DNA from: Mycobacterium montefiorense
Lineage (GTDB): Bacteria; Actinomycetota; Actinomycetes; Mycobacteriales; Mycobacteriaceae
Length of the DNA: 64,000 nucleotides
NCBI RefSeq assembly: GCF_003112775.1
Contig: NZ_BFCH01000036.1
Location: 248,001-312,000 of the forward strand
Reading direction: 5' to 3'
A program made the translations under genes and the position numbers. Below the pieces are notes generated by a model. That model did not search any database, was not told where the DNA came from, and saw nothing but the letters and a program-made list of their open reading frames with translations. Shown here in pieces: positions 27,650 to 35,994 of the stretch. Position 1 is the stretch's first letter; each line of letters starts with the position of its first letter.

Positions 27650-28510
27650 ATGACCTGGCATCCGCACGCCAACAAGCTGAAGACCTTCCTGTTGTTGGCC
27701 GGCATGTCCGCGATGATCGTGTTCGTGGGCTCGTTGTTCGGCAGAACGGCGATGTTCCTGGCGTTGATGTTCGCCATCGGCATGAACGTTTACACGTACT
27801 ACAACAGCGACAAGCTGGCGTTGCGGGCGATGCATGCCCAGCCGGTCTCCGAACTGCAGGCGCCGATGATCTATCGGATCGTGCGCGAGCTGGCCACCGC
27901 CGCGCACCAGCCGATGCCCCGGCTCTACATCAGCGACACCAACGCCCCCAATGCCTTCGCTACCGGGCGCAACCCGCGCAATGCCGCCGTCTGTTGCACC
28001 ACCGGCATCCTGGACATTCTCAACGAGCGCGAGCTGCGCGCCGTGCTGGGCCACGAGCTGTCGCACGTCTACAACCGCGACATCCTGATCTCGTGCGTGG
28101 CCGGCGCGCTGGCGGGCGTGATCACGGCGCTGGCCAACATGGCCATCTGGGCCGGCATGTTCGGCGGCAACCGTGATAGCGGGAATCCCTTTGCGCTGCT
28201 GCTGGTTTCGCTCCTCGGACCCATCGCGGCAACCGTAGTGAAGCTGGCCGTATCGCGATCCCGGGAGTACCAGGCCGACGAGTCCGGCGCGTTGCTGACC
28301 GGCGACCCGCTGTCGTTGGCATCGGCCCTGCGCAAGATTTCCGGCGGCGTGCAGGCGGCCCCGCTGCCGCCCGAGCCGCAGCTGGCCAGCCAGGCACACC
28401 TGATGATCGCCAACCCGTTCCGTGCGGGTGAGCGCATAGGCTCGATGTTCTCGACGCATCCGCCGATCGAGGACCGCATCCGCCGGTTGGAAGCGATGGC
28501 GCGCGGCTAG
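27650..28510 (+). CDS. htpX: Membrane-bound zinc metalloprotease HtpX
   Basis: A 286-residue M48 protease that degrades damaged membrane proteins. ATG 27650 follows CAAGGAGGACACCG, a strong ribosome site. Two hydrophobic segments near the N-terminus (about 12-30 and 34-52) anchor it. The zinc site is VLGHELSHVYNRD (HExxH), with the third ligand in EYQADESGALL. Two more hydrophobic segments flank residues 150-200. The final THPPIEDRIRRLEAM is typical of HtpX. It stands alone after grcC1 and is convergent with gpsA. Confidence 0.94.
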   Translation: MTWHPHANKLKTFLLLAGMSAMIVFVGSLFGRTAMFLALMFAIGMNVYTYYNSDKLALRAMHAQPVSELQAPMIYRIVRELATAAHQPMPRLYISDTNAPNAFATGRNPRNAAVCCTTGILDILNERELRAVLGHELSHVYNRDILISCVAGALAGVITALANMAIWAGMFGGNRDSGNPFALLLVSLLGPIAATVVKLAVSRSREYQADESGALLTGDPLSLASALRKISGGVQAAPLPPEPQLASQAHLMIANPFRAGERIGSMFSTHPPIEDRIRRLEAMARG

Positions 28511-28557
28511 CGCCTGGGCCGCGAATTGCCCGGCGGCTTAGGGTTATTCGGGCTCGA

Positions 28558-29583
28558 CTAGAAGCCCGAGCCGTGCACTTCGTGGCCCGGGACCTCGGCG
28601 ATAAGGCCGCTGTAGGCCTGCTCGACCGACGAGCCGTGGTTGATCACCGCGTCGACTTCGCGGGCGATCGGCATGCTCAGCCCGAACTCGTTCGCGAACT
28701 CCATGATCACGCTGGCGGCCTTAACGCCCTCCGCTACCTGATTCATCGCGGCGATGATCTCGTCGATCGGCTTGCCCGAACCGAGTTGCTCACCGACGTG
28801 CCGGTTTCGGCTGCGCTGGCTGGTACACGTGACGATCAGATCGCCCAGACCGGCCAGCCCGGGGAAGGTGTCCGGATTCCCGCCCAACGCGACGCCCAAC
28901 TTCGTCATCTCGCGCAGCGCGCGGGCGATGACGAGGGCCCGGGTGTTTTCACCGATGCCCAGGGAGTAACCCATCCCCACCGAGATGGCGTAGACGTTCT
29001 TCAGAGCGCCGGCCATCTCGACGCCGATCACGTCGTCGGTGGTGTACACGCGGAATCGCCTGGTGCGGAACAACGCCGACAACCGGGTTGCCAGATGCTG
29101 GTCGGGCATGGCTAGCACGGCAGCGGCCGCATAACCCTCGCCCACCTCGCGCGCGATGTTCGGCCCGGCCAGGATGCCGGCCGGGTGGCCCGGCAGGACT
29201 TCCTCGATGATCTGTGACATCCGCATATTGGTGCCCTGCTCGAGTCCCTTGACCAGCGACACCACCGGCACCCACGGCCGCAGCTCTTTTCCCAATTCGG
29301 TGAGTACACCGCGGAATCCGTGCGAGGGCACGCCCATCACGACGATATCGGCACAGTTGGCGGCCTCGGCGAAGTCGGTGGTGGCGCTCAGTGTGTCGCT
29401 GAGCACGACGTCATTGCCGAGGTAGCGCGTGTTGCGGTGCTTCTCGTTGATGTCGTTGGCGGTCTCTTCCGAGCGCACCCACTGCAGCGTCGGCCCGCGG
29501 CGTGCACAAATGGACGCCACGGTGGTTCCCCAGGAACCACCGCCAAGGACAACGACTTTGGGTTCGCGCTTCTCGGCTGCCAT
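28558..29583 (-). CDS. gpsA: NAD(P)-dependent glycerol-3-phosphate dehydrogenase
   Basis: Reduces dihydroxyacetone phosphate to sn-glycerol-3-phosphate for phospholipid synthesis in the cytoplasm. The 341-residue protein has VVVLGGGSWGTTVASICA (dinucleotide binding), AGPNIAREVGEGYAAAAV, the catalytic lysine in MAGALKNVYAISVGMGYS, and GLAGLGDLIVTCTSQRSRNRHVG in the C-terminal domain. Start ATG 29583. Named gpdA1 in M. tuberculosis. The 47 bases between it and htpX hold no clear terminator. Confidence 0.94.
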   Translation of the reverse strand: MAAEKREPKVVVLGGGSWGTTVASICARRGPTLQWVRSEETANDINEKHRNTRYLGNDVVLSDTLSATTDFAEAANCADIVVMGVPSHGFRGVLTELGKELRPWVPVVSLVKGLEQGTNMRMSQIIEEVLPGHPAGILAGPNIAREVGEGYAAAAVLAMPDQHLATRLSALFRTRRFRVYTTDDVIGVEMAGALKNVYAISVGMGYSLGIGENTRALVIARALREMTKLGVALGGNPDTFPGLAGLGDLIVTCTSQRSRNRHVGEQLGSGKPIDEIIAAMNQVAEGVKAASVIMEFANEFGLSMPIAREVDAVINHGSSVEQAYSGLIAEVPGHEVHGSGF

Positions 29584-30107
29584 GGCGTTCAGCGTATTGC
29601 CGAAACCTCACATTTAGTAGCGATTCACGTCGTAGCGGTTCACCGGCGAGTGTGGGCGCGGGTCGGTGGCCGCAGAATCCACACACCGCGGGCGGCCGGC
29701 CACTGCGTTGCGGCCATTCCATACGAAATTCATATCTATCCACGAAAAATTTTGCGTTCGATCAGAACCCGGGGCGGCAAATGCATCCCGCGCACCGACA
29801 GTTCATAACTTCCCGGCGAGGTTAATTACTTTTGGAAGGCAAATTGCCGCGGCCATATCGAAATCATAAGGCAGGCATTGTCCCGATTTCGTTCAAATGC
29901 GAAGCCACTCAAAGCTACTGGCCAGACACCTCCACAGGGGCTGACGCATTCATCGGTGCAGAAACTCGTGTCACTAAAAATCAGTATGAGTGTTGGCGAA
30001 AGCGCAAGTTCAGCGTCAATTCCAAGCAATCGAGCCCCTTCAATTTCCTGGGCCCTCGTTTAGCGTTTCGCGGCAACCGGACACATGAATCGCTGAAGGG
30101 AAACGGT
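29584..30107. other. Intergenic region before the PE gene, AT-rich in part
   Basis: The 524 bases contain no convincing gene. Bases about 29700-30060 are clearly richer in A and T than the surroundings, with runs such as GAAAAATTTTGC and GGTTAATTACTTTTGG. The region must carry the gpsA and PE/PPE promoters. An open frame at 29826-30029 (minus) has no ribosome site and no recognisable protein features. Confidence 0.6.
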
Positions 30108-30410
30108 ATGTCCTTCGTAACTGTCTATCCAGAGACGCTGTCGTCGTCGGCGAGCAATCTCGCGTCGATCACCGCGGAGTTGGGCGTCGGCAATGCGGCC
30201 GCCGCCGGCCCGACCACCGGGGTCGTTCCCGCGGCCGCCGACGAGGTATCCGCGCTGACGGCGGCGCAGTTCGCCGCCCATGCGGCGCGGTACCAGGCGC
30301 TGGCGGCCAGGGCTGTCGCAATTCATCAGGTGTTGGCGGCCACGCTAGCGGAGAGCGCGGGCTCCTACGCGGCCACCGAAGCGGCCAGCGCCGTGGCGTC
30401 GGCGCTCTGA
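30108..30410 (+). CDS. PE family protein
   Basis: A 100-residue protein made of the PE domain only: MSFVTVYPETLSSSASNLASI at the start (degenerate PE motif YPE), two long amphipathic helices, and GSYAATEAASAV near the end, which supplies the YxxxE secretion signal of type VII systems. ATG 30108 follows GAAGGGAAACGGT. It is 18 bases before a PPE gene. PE/PPE pairs form helical heterodimers exported by ESX systems. No ESX genes are in this window. Confidence 0.93.
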   Translation: MSFVTVYPETLSSSASNLASITAELGVGNAAAAGPTTGVVPAAADEVSALTAAQFAAHAARYQALAARAVAIHQVLAATLAESAGSYAATEAASAVASAL

Positions 30411-30428
30411 GCGGGCGGGGATAGCGAC

Positions 30429-31616
30429 ATGGACTACGCGCTGTTGCCGCCTGAGATCAACTCGGGGCGTCTGTACGCCGGCCTGGGGTCGGGTTCGTTG
30501 TTGGCCGCCGCGGCGGGCTGGGATGGGCTGGCCGCCGAGTTGCACCTCAATGCGTCTTCTTTTCAGTCGATCATTTCCGCGCTGACCAATGGTCCGTGGT
30601 CGGGTCCGTCGGCGTTGGCGCTGGCAGCGGCGACGGCTCCGTGTGTGGCGTGGCTACAAAGCAGCGCCGTGAGCGCCGAGCTGGCGGGCAGCCAGGCGGC
30701 GTCGGCCGCGGCCGCGTTCGAGGCGGCGTTTGCCGCGGCGGTGCCCCCACCGGAGATCGCGACCAACCGCCTGCTGCTGGCGGAGCTGATTGCGAAGAAT
30801 TTGTTAGGGCAGAACACCGCTGCTATGGCGGCCGTAGAGGCGGAGTACTACGAGATGTGGGCGCAAGATGCCGCGGCGATGTATGGATATGTGGCGTCCT
30901 CGGTGACCGCGACACAGTTCAGCGACTTCGAGGAGCCAACCGAAGCGGTCGACCCGGCCGCGGCGGGCCAACAGGAAGCCGCCGTCGCGCAAGCCGCCGC
31001 CGTCGCGCAAACCGTTGCCAACTCGTCCCAGAACGGTGCGCAGGAACTGGCGGCAAGCGCGGACACGCCAAACAGTCCGCCTCAAGCCACCTTCGGCAGC
31101 CTCAAGCCGATCGATGATTGGATCTCGGCCAACACGCCGTTCGACGACCTCGCCGCGATGTACTCGAAATACTTTGTCCCCTATATCTCTTCGGGCCAGG
31201 TGGGCGTGCAGACCGCACAATCCTTCGGCCAGATCAGCAATAGCATCACGGCGATGAGCTCGTTCGCTAAGGCTGCGGTGCCGGCTGCGGTGAAGGCGAT
31301 TGAGGGCGGTGCCAATGCGTTGGGTGCGGCCGGTGCCGGCCTGGGGAACGCCGGGGCGGCGGCAGCCGGTGTGGGGCGCGCGATTCCAATAGGCGCGCTG
31401 TCGGTCCCGCCCAGCTGGGCCCCGGTGACCGCGGTGACCAACCCGGGGATGCCGACTCTGGTCAGCGCGGCGACAGGGGCTCCGGTCGCCGCGAACGGGA
31501 TGAACGCACTGCCGATGGCGCCGTTCGGGTCGATGGGCCAACAAAGTGTCTGGCGCAACGCTCCGACCTACGGGTTCAAGCCGTCGGTCATGGCCAGACC
31601 GCCGGCGGGAGGATAG
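30429..31616 (+). CDS. PPE family protein, SVP subgroup
   Basis: A 395-residue protein. MDYALLPPEINSGRLYAG carries the PPE motif at residues 7-9; NGPWSGPSA is the WxG turn. The first 170 residues form the helical PPE domain that pairs with the preceding PE. An Ala/Gln-rich linker follows, and LSVPPSWAPVT near residue 320 is the SVP motif that defines the subgroup, followed by a short C-terminus. Convergent with the monooxygenase, with 4 bases between stops. I do not recall a PE/PPE pair at this locus in M. tuberculosis. Confidence 0.93.
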   Translation: MDYALLPPEINSGRLYAGLGSGSLLAAAAGWDGLAAELHLNASSFQSIISALTNGPWSGPSALALAAATAPCVAWLQSSAVSAELAGSQAASAAAAFEAAFAAAVPPPEIATNRLLLAELIAKNLLGQNTAAMAAVEAEYYEMWAQDAAAMYGYVASSVTATQFSDFEEPTEAVDPAAAGQQEAAVAQAAAVAQTVANSSQNGAQELAASADTPNSPPQATFGSLKPIDDWISANTPFDDLAAMYSKYFVPYISSGQVGVQTAQSFGQISNSITAMSSFAKAAVPAAVKAIEGGANALGAAGAGLGNAGAAAAGVGRAIPIGALSVPPSWAPVTAVTNPGMPTLVSAATGAPVAANGMNALPMAPFGSMGQQSVWRNAPTYGFKPSVMARPPAGG

Positions 31617-31620
31617 CGGG

Positions 31621-33132
31621 CTAGCCCGTGACCGGCGCCCGGTCGGCGACGCGGCCGAATTCCATTGCCTCCGCAATCCGGTCGAACCGGTAATCGAGGG
31701 CGTCGGCGAGGTAGTTCTGCCGCACGTTCCACGGCCGCTTGGTGCCCGACTTGGGCAACTGATGCGCCGAGCGCTTGACGTATCCAGCGTTGATGTCCCA
31801 AGACGGCTTCAGGCTCATCGGCTCGTTGCCCAGGTGCGGATAGGCATGGGTGTAGCCGTGAGAAGCCATGTGCGCCATCAGTTTTGCCGTGGCACGGGCC
31901 GTGATGTCGGCCCGCAGTGTCCAGGAGGCGTTCGTGTAGCCCACGCACCAGAACAGGTTGGGCACGTCTTCGAGCATGTGTGCCTTGTAGACGAAACGTT
32001 CTCGATGGTCTACCTTTTCGCCGTCGATGCTGATCGCTGCCCCGCCGAGAGCCTGCAGTTGCAGGCCGGTGGCGGTGACGATGATGTCGGCGTCGAGGTG
32101 TGTGCCGGATGTCAGCGCGATACCGCTCGCGTCGAAATGGTCGATGTGATCAGTGACAACCTCGGCGCAGCCCTGCGCGATCGAGTTGTACAAGTCGGCG
32201 TCGGGGATCAGGCACATCCGCTGGTCCCACGGGTTGTATCGCGGTTTGAAGTGGACGTCGACCTCGTACCCGTCGGGCAGGCTATCGACTGCCTTGCGCC
32301 GCAGCAGCGACTTGATCAAGCCAGGCAGCTTGCGGGAGATAAAGAAGAACACCGCTTCGGTCAACGCGTTGTATACCCGGATAGCCAGATGAGAAGCTTT
32401 GCAGGGCAACAGGACACGCGCGACAGTCGTGACCCTGCTGTACTTCGGTGCCGAGATCAGATAGGTCGGCGAGCGCTGCAGCATAGTCACTTTCGCGGCC
32501 CGCTGCGACAGCGAGGGGAGCAGGGTGACCGCGGTGGCGCCGCTGCCGATCACCACGATCTTCTTGCCGGCGTAGTCCAGATCTTCGGGCCAGTGCTGGG
32601 GATGGACGACGGTGCCGCCGAACCGCTCGATGCCGGAAAACTCCGGGGTGTAACCCTCGTCGTAGTTGTAGTAGCCGGAGGCGAAGAATACGAACCTGCT
32701 GCGGTAGATCGTGGGGACGCCGGCTTGCTCGACGGTGATCGTCCAGGTGTCGGTCGACGAATCCCAGTCGGCAGAACGGACATAGCTGTTGCACTTGATG
32801 TGGCGGTCGATGCCGTGCTTGTGCGCGCTGGCCGCCAGGTACTCGCGGATGTGCTCGCCGTCGGCGACGCCTTCCTTCCGGGTCCAGGGCTCGAAGGGAA
32901 ACGACAGTGTGAAGATGCTGCTGTCCGAGCGCACACCGGGATACCGGAACAGATCCCAGGTCCCGCCGATCTGCGAGCGGCGCTCCAGGACCGCGTACGT
33001 CAAATACGGGTTGCGCTCGGCGATTCGGTAGGCCGCGCCGATGCCGGAGATGCCGGCGCCGATGATGACTACGTCGTAGTAGCCGGCTTCGGCCGGCGCG
33101 CGGCCGGCGGCCTGCTGGGGAGTCACGGTCAT
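31621..33132 (-). CDS. EthA-like Baeyer-Villiger flavin monooxygenase (Rv0565c-like)
   Basis: A 503-residue enzyme if started at ATG 33132 (MTVTPQQAAGR); a further in-frame start at 33177 adds 15 residues. YYDVVIIGAGISGIGAAYRIAE binds FAD, GSGATAVTLLPSL binds NADPH, and FGGTVVHPQHWPEDL fits the FxGxxxHxxxW(P/D) fingerprint of Baeyer-Villiger monooxygenases. LERRSQIGGTWDLFRYPGVRSDS and YTNASWTLRADI resemble EthA, the activator of ethionamide. It probably oxidises ketones or thioamide-like compounds. It lies 85 bases after the RES toxin gene on the same strand. Confidence 0.9.
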   Translation of the reverse strand: MTVTPQQAAGRAPAEAGYYDVVIIGAGISGIGAAYRIAERNPYLTYAVLERRSQIGGTWDLFRYPGVRSDSSIFTLSFPFEPWTRKEGVADGEHIREYLAASAHKHGIDRHIKCNSYVRSADWDSSTDTWTITVEQAGVPTIYRSRFVFFASGYYNYDEGYTPEFSGIERFGGTVVHPQHWPEDLDYAGKKIVVIGSGATAVTLLPSLSQRAAKVTMLQRSPTYLISAPKYSRVTTVARVLLPCKASHLAIRVYNALTEAVFFFISRKLPGLIKSLLRRKAVDSLPDGYEVDVHFKPRYNPWDQRMCLIPDADLYNSIAQGCAEVVTDHIDHFDASGIALTSGTHLDADIIVTATGLQLQALGGAAISIDGEKVDHRERFVYKAHMLEDVPNLFWCVGYTNASWTLRADITARATAKLMAHMASHGYTHAYPHLGNEPMSLKPSWDINAGYVKRSAHQLPKSGTKRPWNVRQNYLADALDYRFDRIAEAMEFGRVADRAPVTG

Positions 33133-33161
33133 CGTGAACCTCGCTTGGGGTGTGGGACTCG

Positions 33162-33191
33162 CCACTACATTAGGCACCGACCGGTTAGTGG
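33162..33191. promoter_or_regulatory. Short inverted repeat before the monooxygenase
   Basis: CCACTA (33162-33167) and TAGTGG (33186-33191) form a 6-base inverted repeat 30-60 bases upstream of the monooxygenase start. Too short to be certain; a possible operator. Confidence 0.3.
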
Positions 33192-33216
33192 GGCTAGCAG
33201 CCCTGACTCGTGCGTG

Positions 33217-33831
33217 TTACGACGGCTCCATCAGCACGTCGACGTGCCAGGGCGCGCACCGGTCGATCAGCCAGATCTGGTCGGCTGGGCTGGCGAAGAT
33301 GCGTGCGTGCGACGGGTCCTGGGTGAATGCCTGAGCGCACCTGTCGCCGAAGAAGACATACGCCAAGGTGTCGTTGCATTGCCGGGACATCCACACCAGC
33401 CCGTCGAACCCGGCGTCATGCGCGGCCTGCGCCCAGCGCACGGTGCCGGCATAGCTGGAGGCAGGGCTCGCGGTGAGCTCGGCGGCGGTGACCTTGAGGC
33501 GCCGCAGCGCGGTGCCGTGCAGGACGGCGACGCGCAGCTGCTGCTCGACCTTCAGCCGGACCAATACCTTGGTGGCGTACTGGTCGTAGGGGAGTAGGCC
33601 GCCCTCGGCCGGGATGTCGTGCAGCAGCGTCTCGGCGATGGCCGCGTCTTCGGTGTCTGCCGCGTACATGATCGGCACCACCGGCTTGCCGAAGAAGCCG
33701 AACCGGGTCCGCGCGCCATAGCCCGGGTTGAAGTCGGTGGCGGTTCGGGTGGCCGACAGGACCCGGTAGAGCAGACGCCCCTGCGCCACGGTGGCGGTGG
33801 CCGGGTCGAACGGGTCCGGGGGCCGCCTCAC
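33217..33831 (-). CDS. RES-domain toxin of a type II toxin-antitoxin pair
   Basis: Start at GTG 33831, preceded by AGGATCA and 8 bases after the antitoxin stop, giving 204 residues. RES-domain features are an early arginine in GRLLYRVLSATRTATDFNPGYG, the glutamate in AIAETLLHDI, and the serine region SSYAGTVRWAQAAHDAGFDGLVW. RES toxins such as M. tuberculosis MbcT degrade NAD+, by phosphorolysis in that case. The upstream gene encodes the matching Xre-type antitoxin. This protein lacks no obvious key residue, so it may be active. Confidence 0.86.
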   Translation of the reverse strand: MRRPPDPFDPATATVAQGRLLYRVLSATRTATDFNPGYGARTRFGFFGKPVVPIMYAADTEDAAIAETLLHDIPAEGGLLPYDQYATKVLVRLKVEQQLRVAVLHGTALRRLKVTAAELTASPASSYAGTVRWAQAAHDAGFDGLVWMSRQCNDTLAYVFFGDRCAQAFTQDPSHARIFASPADQIWLIDRCAPWHVDVLMEPS

Positions 33832-33839
33832 TGATCCTG

Positions 33840-34349
33840 TTACCAAGACACGGCCAGGGCCTCCCCGGCGACGGCGACGACGCGGTCCGGATCGGTGACG
33901 AGATGGTCGACGGGCCGATCCCCGTCCAGGTAGGTGGTGGGCGAGCAGAGCCACTGAACCAGACCCGCATCCGACCAGCCGCTGTCGTCGGCAATCGCGA
34001 GCAGGCGGGCGATCACGGCAAGCGGCTTTCCGTCCGGGCCGAACTGGAAACCGGGGTAGGAGAGGTAGTTGCCCTGGCGAACCGCGACGAGCGTCTTGTT
34101 GCGGCGCGCGGTGGTGGCCAGGTTGCGTGGCGCGCTGGATCGCGACCCCATCCGCTTGCCCGCTTCGGTGCTGGTCAGCATCCCGAACTCGGTCTCGATC
34201 CGGGCATAGAGGTTCAGCTCGGCCTGCACGGCGCGCGCGACGGCGGGCTCGGTGTGCACCGTGACCGACGACAGGGCGACGCCCACGGCGTGGGCGCTCT
34301 CGCGTAGGCGCCGGTTCGCGGCGTCCAGCTCGGCGACCGTGGGGGTCAT
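33840..34349 (-). CDS. Xre/MbcA/ParS-type antitoxin
   Basis: A 169-residue protein starting at ATG 34349 after AGGAGCTTGCC. The N-terminal half has a helical region with EFGMLTSTEAGKRMGSRSS and ARRNKTLVAVRQGNYLSYPGFQF. The C-terminal half, AVIARLLAIADDSGWSDAGLVQWLCSPTTYLDGDRPVDHL, is the toxin-binding DUF2384 pattern: a helix pair, then a gap and a late helix that enters the toxin active site. It should neutralise the RES protein encoded directly downstream and bind its own promoter, where a long inverted repeat is visible. Confidence 0.84.
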   Translation of the reverse strand: MTPTVAELDAANRRLRESAHAVGVALSSVTVHTEPAVARAVQAELNLYARIETEFGMLTSTEAGKRMGSRSSAPRNLATTARRNKTLVAVRQGNYLSYPGFQFGPDGKPLAVIARLLAIADDSGWSDAGLVQWLCSPTTYLDGDRPVDHLVTDPDRVVAVAGEALAVSW

Positions 34350-34359
34350 GGCAAGCTCC

Positions 34360-34405
34360 TGCGTTCGATTCGTGCAGCCCTAGTCTACTGCACGAACCGA
34401 ATGCG
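34360..34405. promoter_or_regulatory. Long inverted repeat before the antitoxin gene
   Basis: TGCGTTCGATTCGTGCAG (34360-34377) and CTGCACGAACCGAATGCG (34388-34405) are 18-base arms with three mismatches around a 10-base centre; the inner nine pairs (TTCGTGCAG) are perfect. It begins 11 bases upstream of the antitoxin ATG, a usual place for an autoregulatory operator. It also lies 10 bases after the YajQ-gene stop and could fold as a terminator hairpin for it. Both uses are possible. Confidence 0.65.
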
Positions 34406-34414
34406 AAGCGCTGG

Positions 34415-34906
34415 CTAGCGGTAGTTCACGAACTGCAGCGCCACCGCCACGTCGGCCTGCTTGAGCAGCGCTTGGACCGCCTGCAGGTCGTCCCGCTTCT
34501 TGCTGGTCACCCGGATCTCGTCGCCCTGGATCTGCGTCTTGACGGACTTGGGTCCGTCGTCGCGGATCAGCTTGGTGATCTTCTTGGCGTTCTCGCTGTC
34601 GATGCCCTGCTTGAGCGTGCCGGTGACCTTGAATGTCTTGCCCGAGGCCTGCGGCTCACCGGCGTCGAAGGCCTTCATCGAGATGTCGCGGCGAATCAGC
34701 TTTTCCTTGAACACGTCGACGGCGGCCTTGACGCGCTCCTCGGTCGACGAGGTCAGCTCGACGCCCTCGTCGCCCTTCCACACGATCGTGGTGTCGGTGC
34801 CGCGGAAGTCGAAGCGGGTGGCCAACTCCTTGGCGGCCTGGTTAAGCGCGTTGTCCACCTCTTGCCGGTCGAACTTGCTGACGATGTCGAACGATGAGTC
34901 AGCCAT
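34415..34906 (-). CDS. YajQ-family nucleotide-binding protein (Rv0566c-like)
   Basis: A 163-residue protein: MADSSFDIVSKFDRQEVDNALNQAAKELATRFDFRGT at the start and KLIRDDGPKSVKTQIQGDEIRVTSKKRDDLQAVQALLK near the end are the YajQ signature, with two ferredoxin-like halves. Homologues bind nucleotides, and some bind cyclic di-GMP to control gene expression. The usual length of the family is about 163, so it is complete. ATG 34906 is preceded by AGGAAGGGCGATCGC. It is transcribed away from tRNA-Tyr. Confidence 0.93.
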   Translation of the reverse strand: MADSSFDIVSKFDRQEVDNALNQAAKELATRFDFRGTDTTIVWKGDEGVELTSSTEERVKAAVDVFKEKLIRRDISMKAFDAGEPQASGKTFKVTGTLKQGIDSENAKKITKLIRDDGPKSVKTQIQGDEIRVTSKKRDDLQAVQALLKQADVAVALQFVNYR

Positions 34907-34975
34907 GCGATCGCCCTTCCTCGTTGCTGCTAGCCGTTTGTGAATTGTCTACCCGCTCGTTGTACCCTGCTAGGC

Positions 34976-35061
34976 GGCAGGTTGCCCGAGCGGCCAATGG
35001 GAGCGGACTGTAAATCCGTCGGCTTACGCCTACACTGGTTCGAATCCAGTACCTGCCACCA
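34976..35061 (+). tRNA. tRNA-Tyr (GUA), CCA encoded
   Basis: Acceptor stem GGCAGGT (34976-34982) pairs with ACCTGCC (35051-35057). The anticodon loop CTGTAAA holds GTA at 35010-35012, a long variable arm follows, the T-arm reads CTGGTTCGAATCCAG, and the discriminator A is followed by encoded CCA (35059-35061). The long variable arm is expected for bacterial tRNA-Tyr. The genes right after it differ from the M. tuberculosis order, which makes the 3' end a candidate integration point. Confidence 0.95.
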
Positions 35062-35119
35062 CAGTTCAGGCATGTAAGGATGGGAATCGGTGGGCCCTAC
35101 GAGCGCTGCTTGAAATACT

Positions 35120-35146
35120 GAAAAGCGCTTGGATGCAAGCGTTTTC
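35120..35146. terminator. Hairpin between tRNA-Tyr and the HxlR gene
   Basis: GAAAAGCGCTTG (35120-35131) and CAAGCGTTTTC (35136-35146) form an 11-pair stem with one bulged G and a GATG loop. It lies between two convergent transcription units, and each strand carries a short T run at the stem end, so it can serve as a bidirectional intrinsic terminator. Confidence 0.7.
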
Positions 35147-35160
35147 ACTAAAGCGTCAGG

Positions 35161-35847
35161 TCAGCCCGCCAATTGACTAGAGGCCGGGGCGACGGGTGCA
35201 TACAGGTTCCACTTCGGAAATGCGCGACGAAGCGACTGTGGGCCACTGACGGTGATATCGCCGGTTCGCAGCACATCCCGCCAGGTTCGGGCGCCCCGGT
35301 GCCAGTCGACGAACGCTTGGGATCTTGCCTCAACAGTCAGATCAGGCTGCCCGCCCGGGTCTGAGTGACAGAATTCGGCCCTCCCGTGGTCGACCAACAT
35401 CCAGAACCGCCGCTTGTTGGGGCGCTCTTCGGGAAATATGAAAGCAACCACTACCCGGGCATTGGGCAGGGCCGGCCGGTCGACCTGCGCCTGGCACCAG
35501 GCCCACAGCGCGTACGCAGGATCAGAGTGCTCCCTTGTCACGTGAGCCCACCGCTTGCCCCATGTCGCCAGAGCGGTGACAACACCGGCCAGGTCGGCGC
35601 CGGCCTCGGTGAGTCGGTAGTGGTGCCCGCGGCCATCGGGCTTGAGCTGCGTTTCGATTACACCCGCTCGTTGGAGTTCGTCGAGCCGCTTGGCGAGCAT
35701 GGAGCGAGACATTGCCGGCACGCCGTTGGCGATTGCCGAAAAGGTGTCCGCGCCAAACATTAGATTGCGCACGATCAACGGATTCCACCTCTCGGCAACG
35801 ATTTCCGATGCCATAGCGACCGGGCAGTACTGGTGGTAGGTGGCCAT
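35161..35847 (-). CDS. HxlR-family regulator with SCP2-like C-terminal domain
   Basis: A 228-residue protein. Residues about 8-95 form the HxlR winged helix: YCPVAMASEIVAERWNPLIVRNLM, then VPAMSRSMLAKRLDELQRAGVIE and the wing GHHYRLTEAGADL. The rest (about 120-220) resembles an SCP2-type lipid-binding domain (VVAFIFPEERPNKRRFWMLV, LTVEARSQAFVDWHRGARTWRDVL), a known architecture in actinobacteria. It may sense a hydrophobic ligand. It is divergent from an alpha/beta hydrolase gene, with an inverted repeat between. Confidence 0.87.
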   Translation of the reverse strand: MATYHQYCPVAMASEIVAERWNPLIVRNLMFGADTFSAIANGVPAMSRSMLAKRLDELQRAGVIETQLKPDGRGHHYRLTEAGADLAGVVTALATWGKRWAHVTREHSDPAYALWAWCQAQVDRPALPNARVVVAFIFPEERPNKRRFWMLVDHGRAEFCHSDPGGQPDLTVEARSQAFVDWHRGARTWRDVLRTGDITVSGPQSLRRAFPKWNLYAPVAPASSQLAG

Positions 35848-35881
35848 GTCATCAATTGTGCAACACCGCTGACGAACGTCG

Positions 35882-35898
35882 AGTTCTAAATCAGAACT
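35882..35898. promoter_or_regulatory. Inverted repeat between HxlR and hydrolase genes
   Basis: AGTTCT (35882-35887) and AGAACT (35893-35898) are perfect 6-base arms with a 5-base spacer, lying 35 bases upstream of the regulator ATG and about 100 bases upstream of the hydrolase ATG. Size and place suit an HxlR operator controlling both genes. Confidence 0.5.
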
Positions 35899-35994
35899 TC
35901 ACGGCGCGACCCTGCCGCCCGACGATGTCTTCATGGGAGCCCGCGAGCATGACCAGCGGCCCGGAGATGAATACAACGAAAGAGGCTCGCTGCC

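Noticed and set aside
29826..30029. 67-codon minus-strand frame in the AT-rich region before the PE gene
   Set aside because: No ribosome site, no homology-like features, and close to chance length.
31546..33597. 683-codon plus-strand frame across the monooxygenase
   Set aside because: Antisense to a clear Baeyer-Villiger enzyme; composition is typical of a shadow frame.
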